Below, piece after piece: positions 1-9,031 of a DNA stretch of 64,000 nt (positions are counted from its first letter, which is position 1; each line of letters starts with the position of its first letter). The notes under the pieces were generated by a model. The model was not told where the DNA came from and did no database searches. It saw nothing but the letters and a program-made list of their open reading frames with translations. This stretch comes from Buttiauxella agrestis (GTDB lineage Bacteria; Pseudomonadota; Gammaproteobacteria; Enterobacterales; Enterobacteriaceae), in contig NZ_UIGI01000001.1 in NCBI RefSeq assembly GCF_900446255.1, forward strand, positions 2,196,763 to 2,260,762, in the 5' to 3' direction. Both the position numbers and the translations under genes were made by a program.

Positions 1-278
1 ACGCTGTTTTCTCGCCCTGGTTTGAGGGAGAAAAGCGGCGGTGTAGCGATAAACGGGGCAGGTTGTGTTGAAGGTGTCACCCCTTTCCATGTACCGCCAG
101 AACTCACGGTGGTATTGATAAGCCAGGCGCTCTGGCTGGTATTGCGAAGCTCAACTTTCACCCCTTTTGCCTGCTCGTGATAGATAAATCGAGTGCCGCC
201 AATGCTGACTCCCGCCATGCTTTGTGTGACGTGCCCAAAGAACACAATAGTGGCTGCTGCAATAAAAGTTTTATTCAT
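1..278 (-). CDS. Second periplasmic fimbrial chaperone (partial, N-terminal part)
   Basis: Reading leftward from an ATG at 276-278, the first 92 codons are present before the window edge. They encode a Sec signal peptide (MNKTFIAAATIVFFGHVTQS-like) followed by the first strands of a PapD-type chaperone: GVSIGGTRFIYHEQAKGVKV, then LINTTVSS and PPLFSLKPGREN. The start codon overlaps the stop of the upstream minor pilin (ATGAATAA), so translation is probably coupled. This is the second chaperone of the operon; the other is at 5011-5715. Chaperone-usher operons with two chaperones are known, and the second usually serves a tip or minor subunit. The C-terminal half lies outside the window. Confidence 0.9.
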   Translation of the reverse strand, partial: MNKTFIAAATIVFFGHVTQSMAGVSIGGTRFIYHEQAKGVKVELRNTSQSAWLINTTVSSGGTWKGVTPSTQPAPFIATPPLFSLKPGRENS

Positions 279-792
279 AAGTCAGTGTAAAAGTGATGGT
301 GGCATTGGCCGCGCCAGCGCTGACATTACTGCCGTCAGCCACATAGCGGGCAAAAAAAGGCAGCGTTACATTTGCCTGGCGCGATGTCAGTGCGGTTCCG
401 CCGCTTAGGTTATTAACCGGAACCAGCGTTTTATCGCTATCGTATAGCCCAATTCCTACGCCCTGAGCGCTTTGCGCTTGCGTTGTTACGGCGAGTAGCT
501 GCGAATTTACGGAGTTCGGTGTGCCAATAAACGTGATGCTGACGCGACTGGCGGCGGCATCGCAACGTTCCAGATGAATGGTAAACGGTTCATAACGCGT
601 GGCGGCACCCGCCCGGTAAAACTGCTTGCTGCTGACGTTTCCCATCTCCACCGTCAGGTTTTGTGAATCGGCGGAAACCACGCAGGTGTTGTCGGTTATC
701 GTGCCGGTGATATTCATGGTTCCGTCATGGGCAAGCGCTGCGAATATACCGCCTGCCGATAGCGCCACCGTGAGCAAAAAATGGAGTTTCAT
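271..792 (-). CDS. Fimbrial minor subunit (pilin family)
   Basis: This 173-aa exported protein has a signal peptide ending near ALAHDG. The rest looks like a type 1 pilin domain: an early Cys in TDNTCVVSADSQ, a second Cys in LERCDAAAS, and the alternating hydrophobic C-terminus ATITFTLTYE used in donor-strand interactions. An AAGG ribosome-binding site lies just upstream of the ATG, 9 bp after the stop of the preceding subunit gene. It is sixth in the minus-strand fimbrial operon and overlaps the next gene by 8 bp. It is probably a minor or tip-fibre subunit; which position it takes in the fibre cannot be told from sequence. Confidence 0.9.
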   Translation of the reverse strand: MKLHFLLTVALSAGGIFAALAHDGTMNITGTITDNTCVVSADSQNLTVEMGNVSSKQFYRAGAATRYEPFTIHLERCDAAASRVSITFIGTPNSVNSQLLAVTTQAQSAQGVGIGLYDSDKTLVPVNNLSGGTALTSRQANVTLPFFARYVADGSNVSAGAANATITFTLTYE

Positions 793-801
793 GCGGCCAC
801 C

Positions 802-1341
802 TTATTGATACTGCAAATCAAAATACATGACGGAGGAGGCATCCCCGGCCGTCACCACATTTTGCGTGGCTTTATAGCGCAGATAAAACGGCAGAGAATT
901 GCTCCCCGGCGAGAGTTCGTAAACGGCGGATGACAGGGTGTTAATCGCCAGCGGCTGTTGGTTGCTATCGAGGATTTCTATCCCAACACCGGTTGCCATA
1001 GCCCCCGTGCTTCCCGTGTCTGAAAGCGCGAGTAATGCCGGGTTGTCGCTGTCGTTCGTGCCAGAAAATGTCAGCTTAGTGCCGGTCGCGGCGGAGCCAC
1101 AATTGACCAAATCAATGGTGAACCGTTTGGCGGCCGTCGTGTCGCCTGCGGCGGCAAAGTGACTTACGGAAAACTGGCCGATGTTCACCGTCTGGCTTTG
1201 GCTACTGCTGACATCACAGGTGCGCGACAAAATCGTGCCGGTCATTTGCAAGTTGTAGGCATCCGCGGCGGCATACGGGGCAACCAGCAGGAAGAGTGCG
1301 GTGGATAATTCCTTCAGAGGGGGCTGTTTTATTTTCATCAT
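802..1341 (-). CDS. Fimbrial minor subunit (pilin family)
   Basis: This 179-aa pilin-like protein begins with a hydrophobic signal segment (ALFLLVAPYAAA). The pilin core has Cys in SRTCDVSSSQ and in LVNCGSAAT and ends in VMYFDLQYQ. The second methionine (position 1338) is better spaced from the AGGAG site, so the true start may be one codon later. It shares layout with the 271-792 product (VGIEILDSNQQPL against VGIGLYDSDKTLV), so the two minor subunits are paralogues. It starts 6 bp after the adhesin stop in the same operon. Confidence 0.9.
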   Translation of the reverse strand: MMKIKQPPLKELSTALFLLVAPYAAADAYNLQMTGTILSRTCDVSSSQSQTVNIGQFSVSHFAAAGDTTAAKRFTIDLVNCGSAATGTKLTFSGTNDSDNPALLALSDTGSTGAMATGVGIEILDSNQQPLAINTLSSAVYELSPGSNSLPFYLRYKATQNVVTAGDASSVMYFDLQYQ

Positions 1342-1347
1342 AACTCC

Positions 1348-2379
1348 TCAGGAAAAATCCACGCGCAAGACGGCGAGGGCGGTAAAAGTGCCCTCGGCAG
1401 GAGCGTTGCCAGTGGTACTGACCGGATAAGCGCTAAGCATCACATTGGTCGAAAAGGTTTCGGTATTTATCTGATCGAGTGCCAGAGGAATGGAACTGGA
1501 GTCGTCATTAGGGCGCAGCAGGGCGCTATTCTGGTCGGTTATCGCCACGCCAACGTCCGGATTATCAGACTGGATGGCATCGCCGTTGGCGGTAGCAGTG
1601 CCTTTCAACGAAAGTGAGAGGTTTGCCAGAGACGCGCCGTAGTTGCACTCAACCGGCACGCTGAAAGTTTGCGGGGTAACGTTGTCTGCTTTCTGCCCCG
1701 CGGCGGTAAAATCGGTGTTGTACATCGTACCAAAATCAACATGTATGACCGCACCGGCATTCACGCTGCAATTTTGCGGGACGGAAATAACGCCATTGAG
1801 GAACACCTGCGCGATGGGTTCCGGGCTATACACGCCACTTTGCTTAGACAGGAAAATATCGGCCACATGGATGTTGTCAAATGAGGTGGTGCCGACGAAG
1901 GGTTTAATGATTTTTAAGTCCAGAAAGCCGGTGGTCCCTGCTGGCATGCTCGTCTGGCCTGCTGAGTCGTTGGCACCGCCTCCTCGTATATTTTTGAAAG
2001 GGACATAGCGGTTGCCCTGAACCGCAACGTTAATCGTTGTATCGAGGTATTCGTTCACATTGAACCATTGTGTGGTGCCTTCCAGAGTGGTCGGAACCAG
2101 GGGGGAAGTTGCAGTGAAGCGCCGGGAACGAGTCCCGGAAGGTTCATCGCAGCGTACTTGAATTCGCCCACCGGTGTTCCACGATGCCGCATGATCAAAG
2201 ACTTGCCCGACCACATTCAAGGTGGTGTCAGAAATCGTCACCGTCCCGAAGCTTCCGGAGATATTGGTTGGATGTCCACTTTTCCCTTTGCAGGTATAGG
2301 TGTACGCGTGTGCGGTACTCAGTGACGCACACAACACCACCATGACCTGGAGTAATGTTTTTTCTAACGTGATTTTCAT
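1348..2379 (-). CDS. Fimbrial tip adhesin (two-domain, FimH-like layout)
   Basis: This 343-aa exported protein has a signal peptide ending at STAHA. It is about twice the length of a pilin and shows the two-domain layout of fimbrial tip adhesins. The N-terminal domain of roughly residues 26-190 contains YTYTCKGKSG and VRCDEPSG. A C-terminal pilin domain follows from about residue 200 (VPQNCSVNAGAVIHVDFG, VPVECNYGAS) and ends ALAVLRVDFS. The ATG overlaps the usher stop by 4 bp (ATGA), so the two are translationally coupled. The receptor it binds cannot be predicted. Confidence 0.85.
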   Translation of the reverse strand: MKITLEKTLLQVMVVLCASLSTAHAYTYTCKGKSGHPTNISGSFGTVTISDTTLNVVGQVFDHAASWNTGGRIQVRCDEPSGTRSRRFTATSPLVPTTLEGTTQWFNVNEYLDTTINVAVQGNRYVPFKNIRGGGANDSAGQTSMPAGTTGFLDLKIIKPFVGTTSFDNIHVADIFLSKQSGVYSPEPIAQVFLNGVISVPQNCSVNAGAVIHVDFGTMYNTDFTAAGQKADNVTPQTFSVPVECNYGASLANLSLSLKGTATANGDAIQSDNPDVGVAITDQNSALLRPNDDSSSIPLALDQINTETFSTNVMLSAYPVSTTGNAPAEGTFTALAVLRVDFS

Positions 2380-4961
2380 GACTTACATTCTCTTGTCAGG
2401 GTGTTAATCGGTTTTGTTTCGGCATCGTCCGGCAGGGTGTAATCGACGGTACAGGTACGCGTGGCACCGTCTCCCCATTTCACCGTCAGCGAGCCTTCGG
2501 GTTTGAGACCGGAAAGATAAACTTGCCCGTCATCACCCACGATACTGCTGTTATCAGCACTTGAAACCATGGCGCCAAAGGGAACGGGTTTCCCCTGGTG
2601 GGTCAGGTTTATCAGCACCCTGGCACCGATCTGAGTATCGAAACTTGCGCGTACCAGCGCGCCACGGGTGGGCACCACGCTTACCACGCTGTCGACCATG
2701 TCGACGTTATCGGGCATGGAGGTGGTATCCAGTGCCATTTTGTTGCGGCGATAAGTGGTGGCATACGGCACCACGGCGTAACCGCGCCAGTCAGTTTTTA
2801 ACCCTGATACATCTTCAACTTTCACATTTCGCGCACCGGGTGCGGCAATCAATACATTGGTCTGGCCGAGCGGCTGACTGAGGGTAATGCCCTGGTCATG
2901 TATCACTACGCCGCCACTTAGCCCGTAATTCACCTGCTGATAATTGCCGTTGTCGCTGTAGTTGTACCCACCGTTAACATTGCCCCATGAACTGGCATAA
3001 TCCGCAGAAACGGAACCGTTGGCACTGCTGTTTTGGTTTTGATAACCCTGCTGGACGCTGTAATTAAGGTTATTGTCTTCAAGCAACGTGCCATTAATCC
3101 CGGCACTTTGCGTGGTGTGCCCGTGCATATCGTTGCTGGCGCTGTAGCTTGCGTAGGTCGAGTTGTTTCGTTGCAAGGCATCATTGCCCTGAGAAAACCA
3201 CAGACTGAGTGGGACAGAAACACTCATCGCGATGCGGTTATCAGCGTGCGCAAGACCTGGCATCTTGTTGTAGCTGTAGTTCAGGTTCCACGACACGCCG
3301 AGAACATTTCCGCTGTAACCGGTCTGTAAAAGCATGCTGGCTTTATTGGTGTTCCAATAGCTCTGGCGGCTGCCGCTGAGGTAAAGCGAGCCGATAGCCC
3401 CCAGTTGTTGAGATATGTTGACCTGGAATTTGTCGCGCTTGTTGTTGTAAAGGTTATAAGCACTGATGTAGTCAGGTTTTGCCGTGCCATCGTTAATCGT
3501 TTCGTCGCTAACGTAACCGGACATGTTGTTCCAGGTGGTCTCTTCCAGGGTGTAGAAGCCCTGTGTGGAGTAGCGATAGCCCAGCAGCTGGAAGTTGGTG
3601 CCGAGTGCGCCGAGGGATTTTGCATACAGGAAGCGTAGAGATGAACCAACGTGCTTTGTGCCATCAACCAGTTCGCTATCAGCGCCGGTGACATCCATCG
3701 AAACGGCACCAAACCGGCCGATATTTAGCCCTAAACCGAGCACCGCCGCTTTGTAGCGGTTGGCAAATTGCCCGCCGCCGTAGGCCGTGAAACCCTTTGG
3801 TAAACCCCAGATAACCGTAGATTGCGCGAATCCAGGATTATCTTGCTGATCATTGTTACTGCGAAAAGTCCCGGCGGTGGCAGAGTATTTAATGCGACCT
3901 TCGCGCTGTAAAATAGGCACCGTGGAATACGGCTCGCGGTAAATATTCACGCTGCCATCGGACTCTTTAACTTCAACAACCAGGTCGCCACTCGAAGAAG
4001 TAGGGAACAGATCTTTAATTTCAAACGCACCCGGGGAAACGTAGGTCTGATAGATGATGTAACCGTTTTGTCTGACCGTGACCTGCGCGTGGCTTTTGGC
4101 AATGCCGCGCACCGTAGGGGCAAAACCGCGCAGGCTGTCCGGCAGCATATTGTCATCAGAAGCAATCTGAATACCGCGAAAACTAATGCTGTCGAACACT
4201 TCGGAAGGTGTGCTGCTGTCGCCAATGGTCAGCTCGCTTTTCAGCGGAATAATGGCCCGCTCAAGATAGGTATTGATGTGGTTCCACTGGCTGTTTTGAC
4301 GGCGCTGCCCGCTGCTATAGCTCCAGGTCGAATAATCACGCAAGCGCCATGGCCCAAGGTTAAAACCGCTGTTAAGGCCTAAAAAGTAGGTATTACTGGC
4401 ACTGTCATTTTCGCGGTCACTGCTGTTAGCACCGGAAAAATTATAATTAAATAACAAGGCATTAATGCCTTCATCCCATTGTGCTGGAGGGATATAGCCA
4501 CGTGCAGTGGTACTCATCATGGCCTGTGGCACGCTGAGATCCAGGCGTTGCTGGTCGAAATCAAACTGCGTCATCGCCCCTTCAATGGCGGAAGCGAGAT
4601 GGACACAGGTGTCGGGTGCGGTTGCAGCAAGATCGGGCTTCGCGGTGGTATTCACGCCAAAAACACCTAACGTTTTGACGGTCAGGCAAGGTTCAAGTCC
4701 CGTGTCATCATTGCTTTGCGCATCGCTCTTTGCGCTAATAAACTGAATGTCTTTTGTGGTGATGAATTCTTCATTCACCCAGACATCGACACGATAAATG
4801 CCTGGAGCCTGGCCTCCCTCATCAAAATGGGATAGATCGGCTACAGCAGAAGGATCGTCAGATAAAAATGCAGGGTTAAAGACATTTTCCGCGTAGCAAT
4901 GTATTGACCCCATAGCGATATATATCGCCAGCGGGGCTAATTTGTATTTTAAACGAGGCAT
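2376..4961 (-). CDS. Fimbrial outer-membrane usher
   Basis: This 861-aa protein is normal in length for the FimD/PapC family. Recognisable usher segments in order are the N-terminal domain NVFNPAFLSDD with FDEGGQAPGIYRVDVWVN; the conserved RGYIPPAQWDEGI; the barrel strand region with LGPWRLRDYSTW; the plug-region signature FRGIQIASDDNMLPDS; RGIAKSHAQVTVRQNGY; SPGAFEIKDLFPTSSSGDL; and a C-terminal domain with SGLKTDWRGYAVVPY and FGAMVSS. It forms the pore that accepts chaperone-subunit complexes and assembles the fibre. A signal peptide is present (cleavage near CYAEN). The start has AAGGAA about 11 bp upstream. It is the third gene of the operon. Confidence 0.95.
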   Translation of the reverse strand: MPRLKYKLAPLAIYIAMGSIHCYAENVFNPAFLSDDPSAVADLSHFDEGGQAPGIYRVDVWVNEEFITTKDIQFISAKSDAQSNDDTGLEPCLTVKTLGVFGVNTTAKPDLAATAPDTCVHLASAIEGAMTQFDFDQQRLDLSVPQAMMSTTARGYIPPAQWDEGINALLFNYNFSGANSSDRENDSASNTYFLGLNSGFNLGPWRLRDYSTWSYSSGQRRQNSQWNHINTYLERAIIPLKSELTIGDSSTPSEVFDSISFRGIQIASDDNMLPDSLRGFAPTVRGIAKSHAQVTVRQNGYIIYQTYVSPGAFEIKDLFPTSSSGDLVVEVKESDGSVNIYREPYSTVPILQREGRIKYSATAGTFRSNNDQQDNPGFAQSTVIWGLPKGFTAYGGGQFANRYKAAVLGLGLNIGRFGAVSMDVTGADSELVDGTKHVGSSLRFLYAKSLGALGTNFQLLGYRYSTQGFYTLEETTWNNMSGYVSDETINDGTAKPDYISAYNLYNNKRDKFQVNISQQLGAIGSLYLSGSRQSYWNTNKASMLLQTGYSGNVLGVSWNLNYSYNKMPGLAHADNRIAMSVSVPLSLWFSQGNDALQRNNSTYASYSASNDMHGHTTQSAGINGTLLEDNNLNYSVQQGYQNQNSSANGSVSADYASSWGNVNGGYNYSDNGNYQQVNYGLSGGVVIHDQGITLSQPLGQTNVLIAAPGARNVKVEDVSGLKTDWRGYAVVPYATTYRRNKMALDTTSMPDNVDMVDSVVSVVPTRGALVRASFDTQIGARVLINLTHQGKPVPFGAMVSSADNSSIVGDDGQVYLSGLKPEGSLTVKWGDGATRTCTVDYTLPDDAETKPINTLTRECKS

Positions 4962-5010
4962 TGTCTTATTGTTCCTTTACCGACCCAAAAATCCTTAATA
5001 AACGTGTCGG

Positions 5011-5715
5011 CTAACCCGTACAGTGTTGCTCAGCGCTATTCGCGCCAAAATCATTTATTGACTGGAAATAGACACTGCCCGAAGCATGGCCCGGAATAGT
5101 TGCGGTTAAGGTCGACTTTGGTGCCACCATGTTATTTTTTAGCTTCTGGTTTCCTACGCGAAATTGCACCAGTGTGACGTAATAGGGCGACGGGTTTTTA
5201 ACCATAACCTGGCCGTTTGCAACATGGCAGGTCAGAGATTTAGGAGCATCAGCAGGGTTCGATTCCAACCCTTGTGGGCGCATAAATAGTTTGATGACGC
5301 TCTGGGTCGCAATTTGTAAGGTATTGCCTTTCAATGACTCTTTGGGCACTGAAGGAATCGCTTTGCTATTGATATAAAATACGCTTTCGCGATCTTGTGG
5401 CAGCATTGGGCCGTTATAAATAATACGCAGCCGGTTCTCTTTTTTGGGGCCAAGAGCAAATAAAGGCGGAGTAATGATAAAGTTATCGACTTTATTATTA
5501 CTGCCATCAGACACCCAAGACTGAATTAAAAAACGGGTGGTTTCTGATGTGTTCAGAATCGGTAAAACCGTGTTTTTTTCGTTGGTATGATAAATAACCC
5601 GTGTGGCCCCCAAAGCAATTCCTCCGGCGTAAGCCGCGGTTGCAGATGTCAGTATCAGAGAACTGGCAAGAAGAGATTTTTGGAGAATATGCATAGATGT
5701 TTTGCGCTCTGACAT
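5011..5715 (-). CDS. Periplasmic fimbrial chaperone (PapD/FimC family)
   Basis: This 234-aa protein is a typical periplasmic pilus chaperone with a signal peptide ending at AAYAGG. Family features are GGIALGATRVIYHTN at the mature N-terminus, the F/YLIQSWV strand, ITPPLFAL, the subunit-anchoring basic residue in KKENRLRIIYNG, FYINSKAIP, and the second domain LVQFRVGNQKL. It folds and delivers pilin subunits to the usher at 2376-4961. An internal Met at 5694 gives a more usual signal peptide length; neither start has a strong ribosome-binding site. It follows the major pilin gene across a hairpin at 5722-5749. Confidence 0.93.
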   Translation of the reverse strand: MSERKTSMHILQKSLLASSLILTSATAAYAGGIALGATRVIYHTNEKNTVLPILNTSETTRFLIQSWVSDGSNNKVDNFIITPPLFALGPKKENRLRIIYNGPMLPQDRESVFYINSKAIPSVPKESLKGNTLQIATQSVIKLFMRPQGLESNPADAPKSLTCHVANGQVMVKNPSPYYVTLVQFRVGNQKLKNNMVAPKSTLTATIPGHASGSVYFQSINDFGANSAEQHCTG

Positions 5716-5721
5716 AAATTT

Positions 5722-5749
5722 AAAAAGTCCCCCGCAATGAAGCGGGGGA
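5722..5749 (-). terminator. Hairpin with T-run between major pilin and chaperone genes
   Basis: Read on the minus strand, TCCCCCGC and GCGGGGGA pair around a 6-base loop, and the hairpin is followed by CTTTTTAAATTT. This is an intrinsic terminator placed directly after the major pilin gene. Partial read-through would give excess pilin over chaperone and usher, as other chaperone-usher operons need. Fimbrial operon 2 has the same arrangement at 46991-47015. Confidence 0.85.
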
Positions 5750-5759
5750 AGACAGCAAA

Positions 5760-6296
5760 TCAGGAGAAGGTCGTGCTAAATGTTGCAACGGCGGAGACAT
5801 TACCCGCGGTTGCCGCAGCGCCTGTTGCGATGTAATCAACACTGAATGGCAGAATATTTTCGCCATCAATCAGCGTGGTTGTGGATGACGTTGTGCCCAG
5901 TGGCAGCACGGCACCGTCTGCGCCATACAGTTGCAGGGCAACGTTAGTTGCCGCACCCGCACCGGCGGTATTCGCCAGAGCGCCCGAAGTAACGGCATCG
6001 GATTGGCCGATAAAGGTTACCGATGCATTCTGGCTTGCTGTGGTGTCGCAGTCTTCGAGTTTGATATTGAATGACTTCTGCTGGCCTGCTGCTGTACCCG
6101 CGGTCGCAAGTTTAGAAGCGGTCACCTGATCGAGCGTTACGGTTTGATCCATGGAATCAGCAAATACAGAACAAGCCGCATCAACAACCTGACCTTCGAA
6201 TTTAATTGTGCCGCCTGCAACCGTCGTATCTGCGTGCGCAGCAACAGAGAAAAGGCCAGCAGCCACTAAGGAAAGAACAGCGGAATTGAATTTCAT
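5760..6296 (-). CDS. Major fimbrial subunit (FimA-like pilin)
   Basis: This 178-aa precursor has a signal peptide ending at AHADTTV and a mature domain of about 155 residues. The pilin Cys pair is seen in VDAACSVFADSMDQ and LEDCDTTASQ, the spacing typical of type 1 pilins, and the C-terminus is AVATFSTTFS. It is rich in Ala, Thr and Gly, as major pilins are. It is the promoter-proximal gene of fimbrial operon 1 and is followed by a terminator-like hairpin, which supports its role as the abundant shaft subunit. It is similar in plan to the pilin at 46441-46971. Confidence 0.92.
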   Translation of the reverse strand: MKFNSAVLSLVAAGLFSVAAHADTTVAGGTIKFEGQVVDAACSVFADSMDQTVTLDQVTASKLATAGTAAGQQKSFNIKLEDCDTTASQNASVTFIGQSDAVTSGALANTAGAGAATNVALQLYGADGAVLPLGTTSSTTTLIDGENILPFSVDYIATGAAATAGNVSAVATFSTTFS

Positions 6297-6745
6297 CGAA
6301 ATACCCTTTAATCAATATATTGGATTAGAAATGAAGCCGGAAAACTTCACTTTCTTAATTATTAAAATCCTACTCAAAGGGAAAACAGAACCTTAATGTG
6401 TTCCATTATCTTTAACAGGAAAACAAGCCATTAATTCTCTGTGCTCCCCTTTGGTTAATAACGATACTGAATGTGAGGAATTTAAATCAATTGATTTGGT
6501 GAATTGCTGACCATCAAGCGCAGGAGGATTGAAAAAAGTGAGAGCGCGGTGATATATCTCTTGTGATAAGTGATTTTAAAGCATTAAGTACTGCTATTAC
6601 GTAATTAATTATGAAATATAAGAATATTTATCTATCAAAAAACATACGATTCAACCCGCTAGTACAAGCGAGCGCGCCAGTAACTCGTTGAACTTATTTA
6701 ATAAAATCGATGATTTCAAATCATTAAAAAACCAAATTCGAAATG
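6297..6745. promoter_or_regulatory. AT-rich intergenic region, promoter region of fimbrial operon 1
   Basis: These 449 bases lie between the major pilin start and the stop of the first LysR-type gene. They are AT-rich and must hold the operon promoter. I see no convincing gene in them. I looked for invertible-switch repeats like those of fimS and did not find a matching pair. Confidence 0.5.
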
Positions 6746-7639
6746 CTAACTTTGTAGGAATGTTTGCAATCTGATTAAAAGCTGCTGGAAATAATGATCG
6801 CTGGAAAATGAATGGTGATAATGAAGATAACCTTCATAGCGCATTTGCAGTTCTGGTGGGGCGTCGAGTAACTGAACGGGAAGAATATTGAGCGTCTTTT
6901 TCCCAATAGTGGTGGGGACTAATATAACCAAATTGCTGAAGGCGCAAAGTGTAATCAGATTTAGTGAGCTGCTTGCCACAAAGGCAATATCCTGCTTTTC
7001 AAACAATGCCCGGAAATGCTGGGTTTGTGCAATATCATCACTAATAAAGTGCATCCCGCGAGACCATATGGCATGGCGATTTTGATGCCAGTCATCAAGA
7101 GTGAAGGGGGGGGTAATCGTGGTATGCCCCTTTCTGACCAGAATGCCAACGTCACAGGAGAAGAGTTTGAGTTGAATAATCGAGTTGTCTACGGGCAGAC
7201 GTGAGCCAATATCAATATCAATTTCTTTATTGCGCAGGCGGGCCAGGCGTTCTGAATCGGTATCTGACGGTCTGCAAAAGGCCAGTTGGGTCTGTTCATT
7301 TTCGTTATTCAGCAGCGTAATCGTCAGCAAAAGCTCCAGTATTGAAGGGGTGCTTAACACAATTGCGCGGCCGCCAGGCGAAAAAGCTGAACCATCCACA
7401 TTGTAGTCCTGGTTGATGCTTTGATAGCGCTGACTGAGTTCGAGTGCCAGTGTATTGGGCTTCATCCCGCTACGGGTTCGGAAAAACAGGGCAGAACCGG
7501 TGCTTTTTCTGGCCTTATTAATCAAATAACTCACGGCGCCGGGCGTGACTTGCAGGATTTCAGCCGCTTTAGTCACACTTCCCGAGGTGCTAAGGATATG
7601 AATGGCTCTAAGAACTTTCATATCGAGTTGATTATCCAT
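6746..7639 (-). CDS. LysR-type transcriptional regulator (paralogue 1 of 3)
   Basis: This 297-aa protein has an N-terminal winged helix-turn-helix (GSVTKAAEILQVTPGAVSY, FFRTRSGMKPNTLALELS) and a weakly conserved effector domain. I start it at the ATG at 7639, which has AGGAG 11 bp upstream and lines up with the starts of its two paralogues; upstream in-frame Met codons lack a suitably spaced site. It shares with the genes at 8094 and 9032 the segment RL..L.N.E.DIDIG.RLP. It lies between fimbrial operon 1 and two divergent paralogues, so fimbrial regulation is a reasonable but unproven role. Confidence 0.85.
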   Translation of the reverse strand: MDNQLDMKVLRAIHILSTSGSVTKAAEILQVTPGAVSYLINKARKSTGSALFFRTRSGMKPNTLALELSQRYQSINQDYNVDGSAFSPGGRAIVLSTPSILELLLTITLLNNENEQTQLAFCRPSDTDSERLARLRNKEIDIDIGSRLPVDNSIIQLKLFSCDVGILVRKGHTTITPPFTLDDWHQNRHAIWSRGMHFISDDIAQTQHFRALFEKQDIAFVASSSLNLITLCAFSNLVILVPTTIGKKTLNILPVQLLDAPPELQMRYEGYLHYHHSFSSDHYFQQLLIRLQTFLQS

Positions 7640-8093
7640 GGTCAACATCACTCCTTTTATTGCGCCAGGAACAGTCCAGCATCCCGTTCCCCATCTGACT
7701 CGTTTGTTGAAATATCCCAAACTCACTGGAGTATAGACCAGCGCAGTGGTTCCGATACGATAATATTTCGCGGGGTAAATCCAACCCCGAGGGTTAAATA
7801 TAATTGCGCTTATAAACCGCGCTTTAAATATTTATATTTAACTTTTTAATGAATTTAAAAGTAAACTAAAAAAACAATAAATACAAGGTGTTGGATCTGG
7901 ATAAATTCAACGTGTAGGGCGAGAATCGTTTTGTTGCTGACTATGTTTATTGTTATGTACTGCAATTGATATTATATTTTCAGTAGCCAACACCAGCTTC
8001 ATTCATAAGAAATTCAGTTTATCTGATGTTAATTTTAAACTGTTATAAATAAGTCAAGGGAATTGACATAATAATATATTCCGGAATTTTTTT
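7640..8093. promoter_or_regulatory. Divergent promoter region between two LysR paralogues
   Basis: These 454 AT-rich bases separate the divergently read regulators at 6746-7639 and 8094-9011. Divergent LysR genes often share operators, but no clear T-N11-A palindrome could be picked out with confidence. No gene is seen. Confidence 0.4.
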
Positions 8094-9011
8094 ATGCAGA
8101 GCAAAATCGACCTAAAATTATTAAAGATAATTAATGTGCTAGTGGTGAGTGGGAGCGTGACTAAAGCTGCACAGTTGCTCAATTTAAGCCCTGGAGCCGT
8201 CAGCTACTCACTAAAAAAACTCAGAAGCCTCACCGGGGAACATCTGTTTATCAGAACCAAAGCGGGCATGAAACCTGATGCCACCGCTCTTGAACTCAGC
8301 CAGCGCTACCAAAAATTTTGCTCATTAGCGCATGAGAATAACGCTGACACTATTGAGGTAAGCCGAGAAAAACTGACCGTGATGACATTTTCTCCGATGG
8401 AAATGTTACTGGCAGAGTCCATATTTAATTTACCCACGGATTCATCGTTGTATCGCTATGTGTTTTTACCCTACACCGCGAGTATTGATGAAAGAGCGGA
8501 CAAGCTAAAAAACGGTATTGTCGATGTGGATATTGGCGGGAAACTCCCGGCCGATAAGCTTATTAGCAAAGTTAAGATCTTATCGTGTGATGTAGTGGCG
8601 CTATCAGGGGTGCAAAATAAAGCTTTGCCAACACAATTGTCGGTGGATGATCTATACCGCGCCAGACATGCGATATGGAATGTGATGATTGACTATTATT
8701 GTCACAGCATACGAAACGCGCAAAAGGTCGGTAAATACATTCAGAGTAGAGATGTCGGGCTGATTTCCAGCAGCATTATTAATATGGTGACATTCTGTGC
8801 GCACAGTGACTCAATTATGCTTATCCCCGAAATGTTTGTGCCAATGCTCGCCAAAAAATTCCCGGTGCAATGTCATAAACTACCCGCTGAATTCGATATG
8901 AAATATGACTGCTACATGCATTTTAATACTCAAATCACTGAAGATGAGCAGGCGATGAAATTTGTCGATAACGTCATAAGCAACGTAAGAGATCTGTGTT
9001 TGAGTCCGTGA
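8094..9011 (+). CDS. LysR-type transcriptional regulator (paralogue 2 of 3)
   Basis: This 305-aa protein has the same plan as the 6746-7639 product: helix-turn-helix GSVTKAAQLLNLSPGAVSYSLKK, wing FIRTKAGMKPDATALELSQRYQ, then the effector domain with ERADKLKNGIVDVDIGGKLP. The shared phrase GMKP..ALELSQRYQ with paralogue 1 shows recent common ancestry. It is divergent from paralogue 1 and 20 bp upstream of paralogue 3 in the same direction, so 2 and 3 are probably cotranscribed. The target is unknown. Confidence 0.85.
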   Translation: MQSKIDLKLLKIINVLVVSGSVTKAAQLLNLSPGAVSYSLKKLRSLTGEHLFIRTKAGMKPDATALELSQRYQKFCSLAHENNADTIEVSREKLTVMTFSPMEMLLAESIFNLPTDSSLYRYVFLPYTASIDERADKLKNGIVDVDIGGKLPADKLISKVKILSCDVVALSGVQNKALPTQLSVDDLYRARHAIWNVMIDYYCHSIRNAQKVGKYIQSRDVGLISSSIINMVTFCAHSDSIMLIPEMFVPMLAKKFPVQCHKLPAEFDMKYDCYMHFNTQITEDEQAMKFVDNVISNVRDLCLSP

Positions 9012-9031
9012 TATTTTATCCAGGAATAGCA

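Noticed and set aside
1669-2325. Plus-strand open frames within the fimbrial adhesin gene
   Set aside because: They are antisense to a well-supported adhesin and show no domain or start signal.
6297-6745. Possible invertible promoter switch for fimbrial operon 1
   Set aside because: No matching inverted repeats flank a promoter-sized segment and no tyrosine recombinase gene is nearby.
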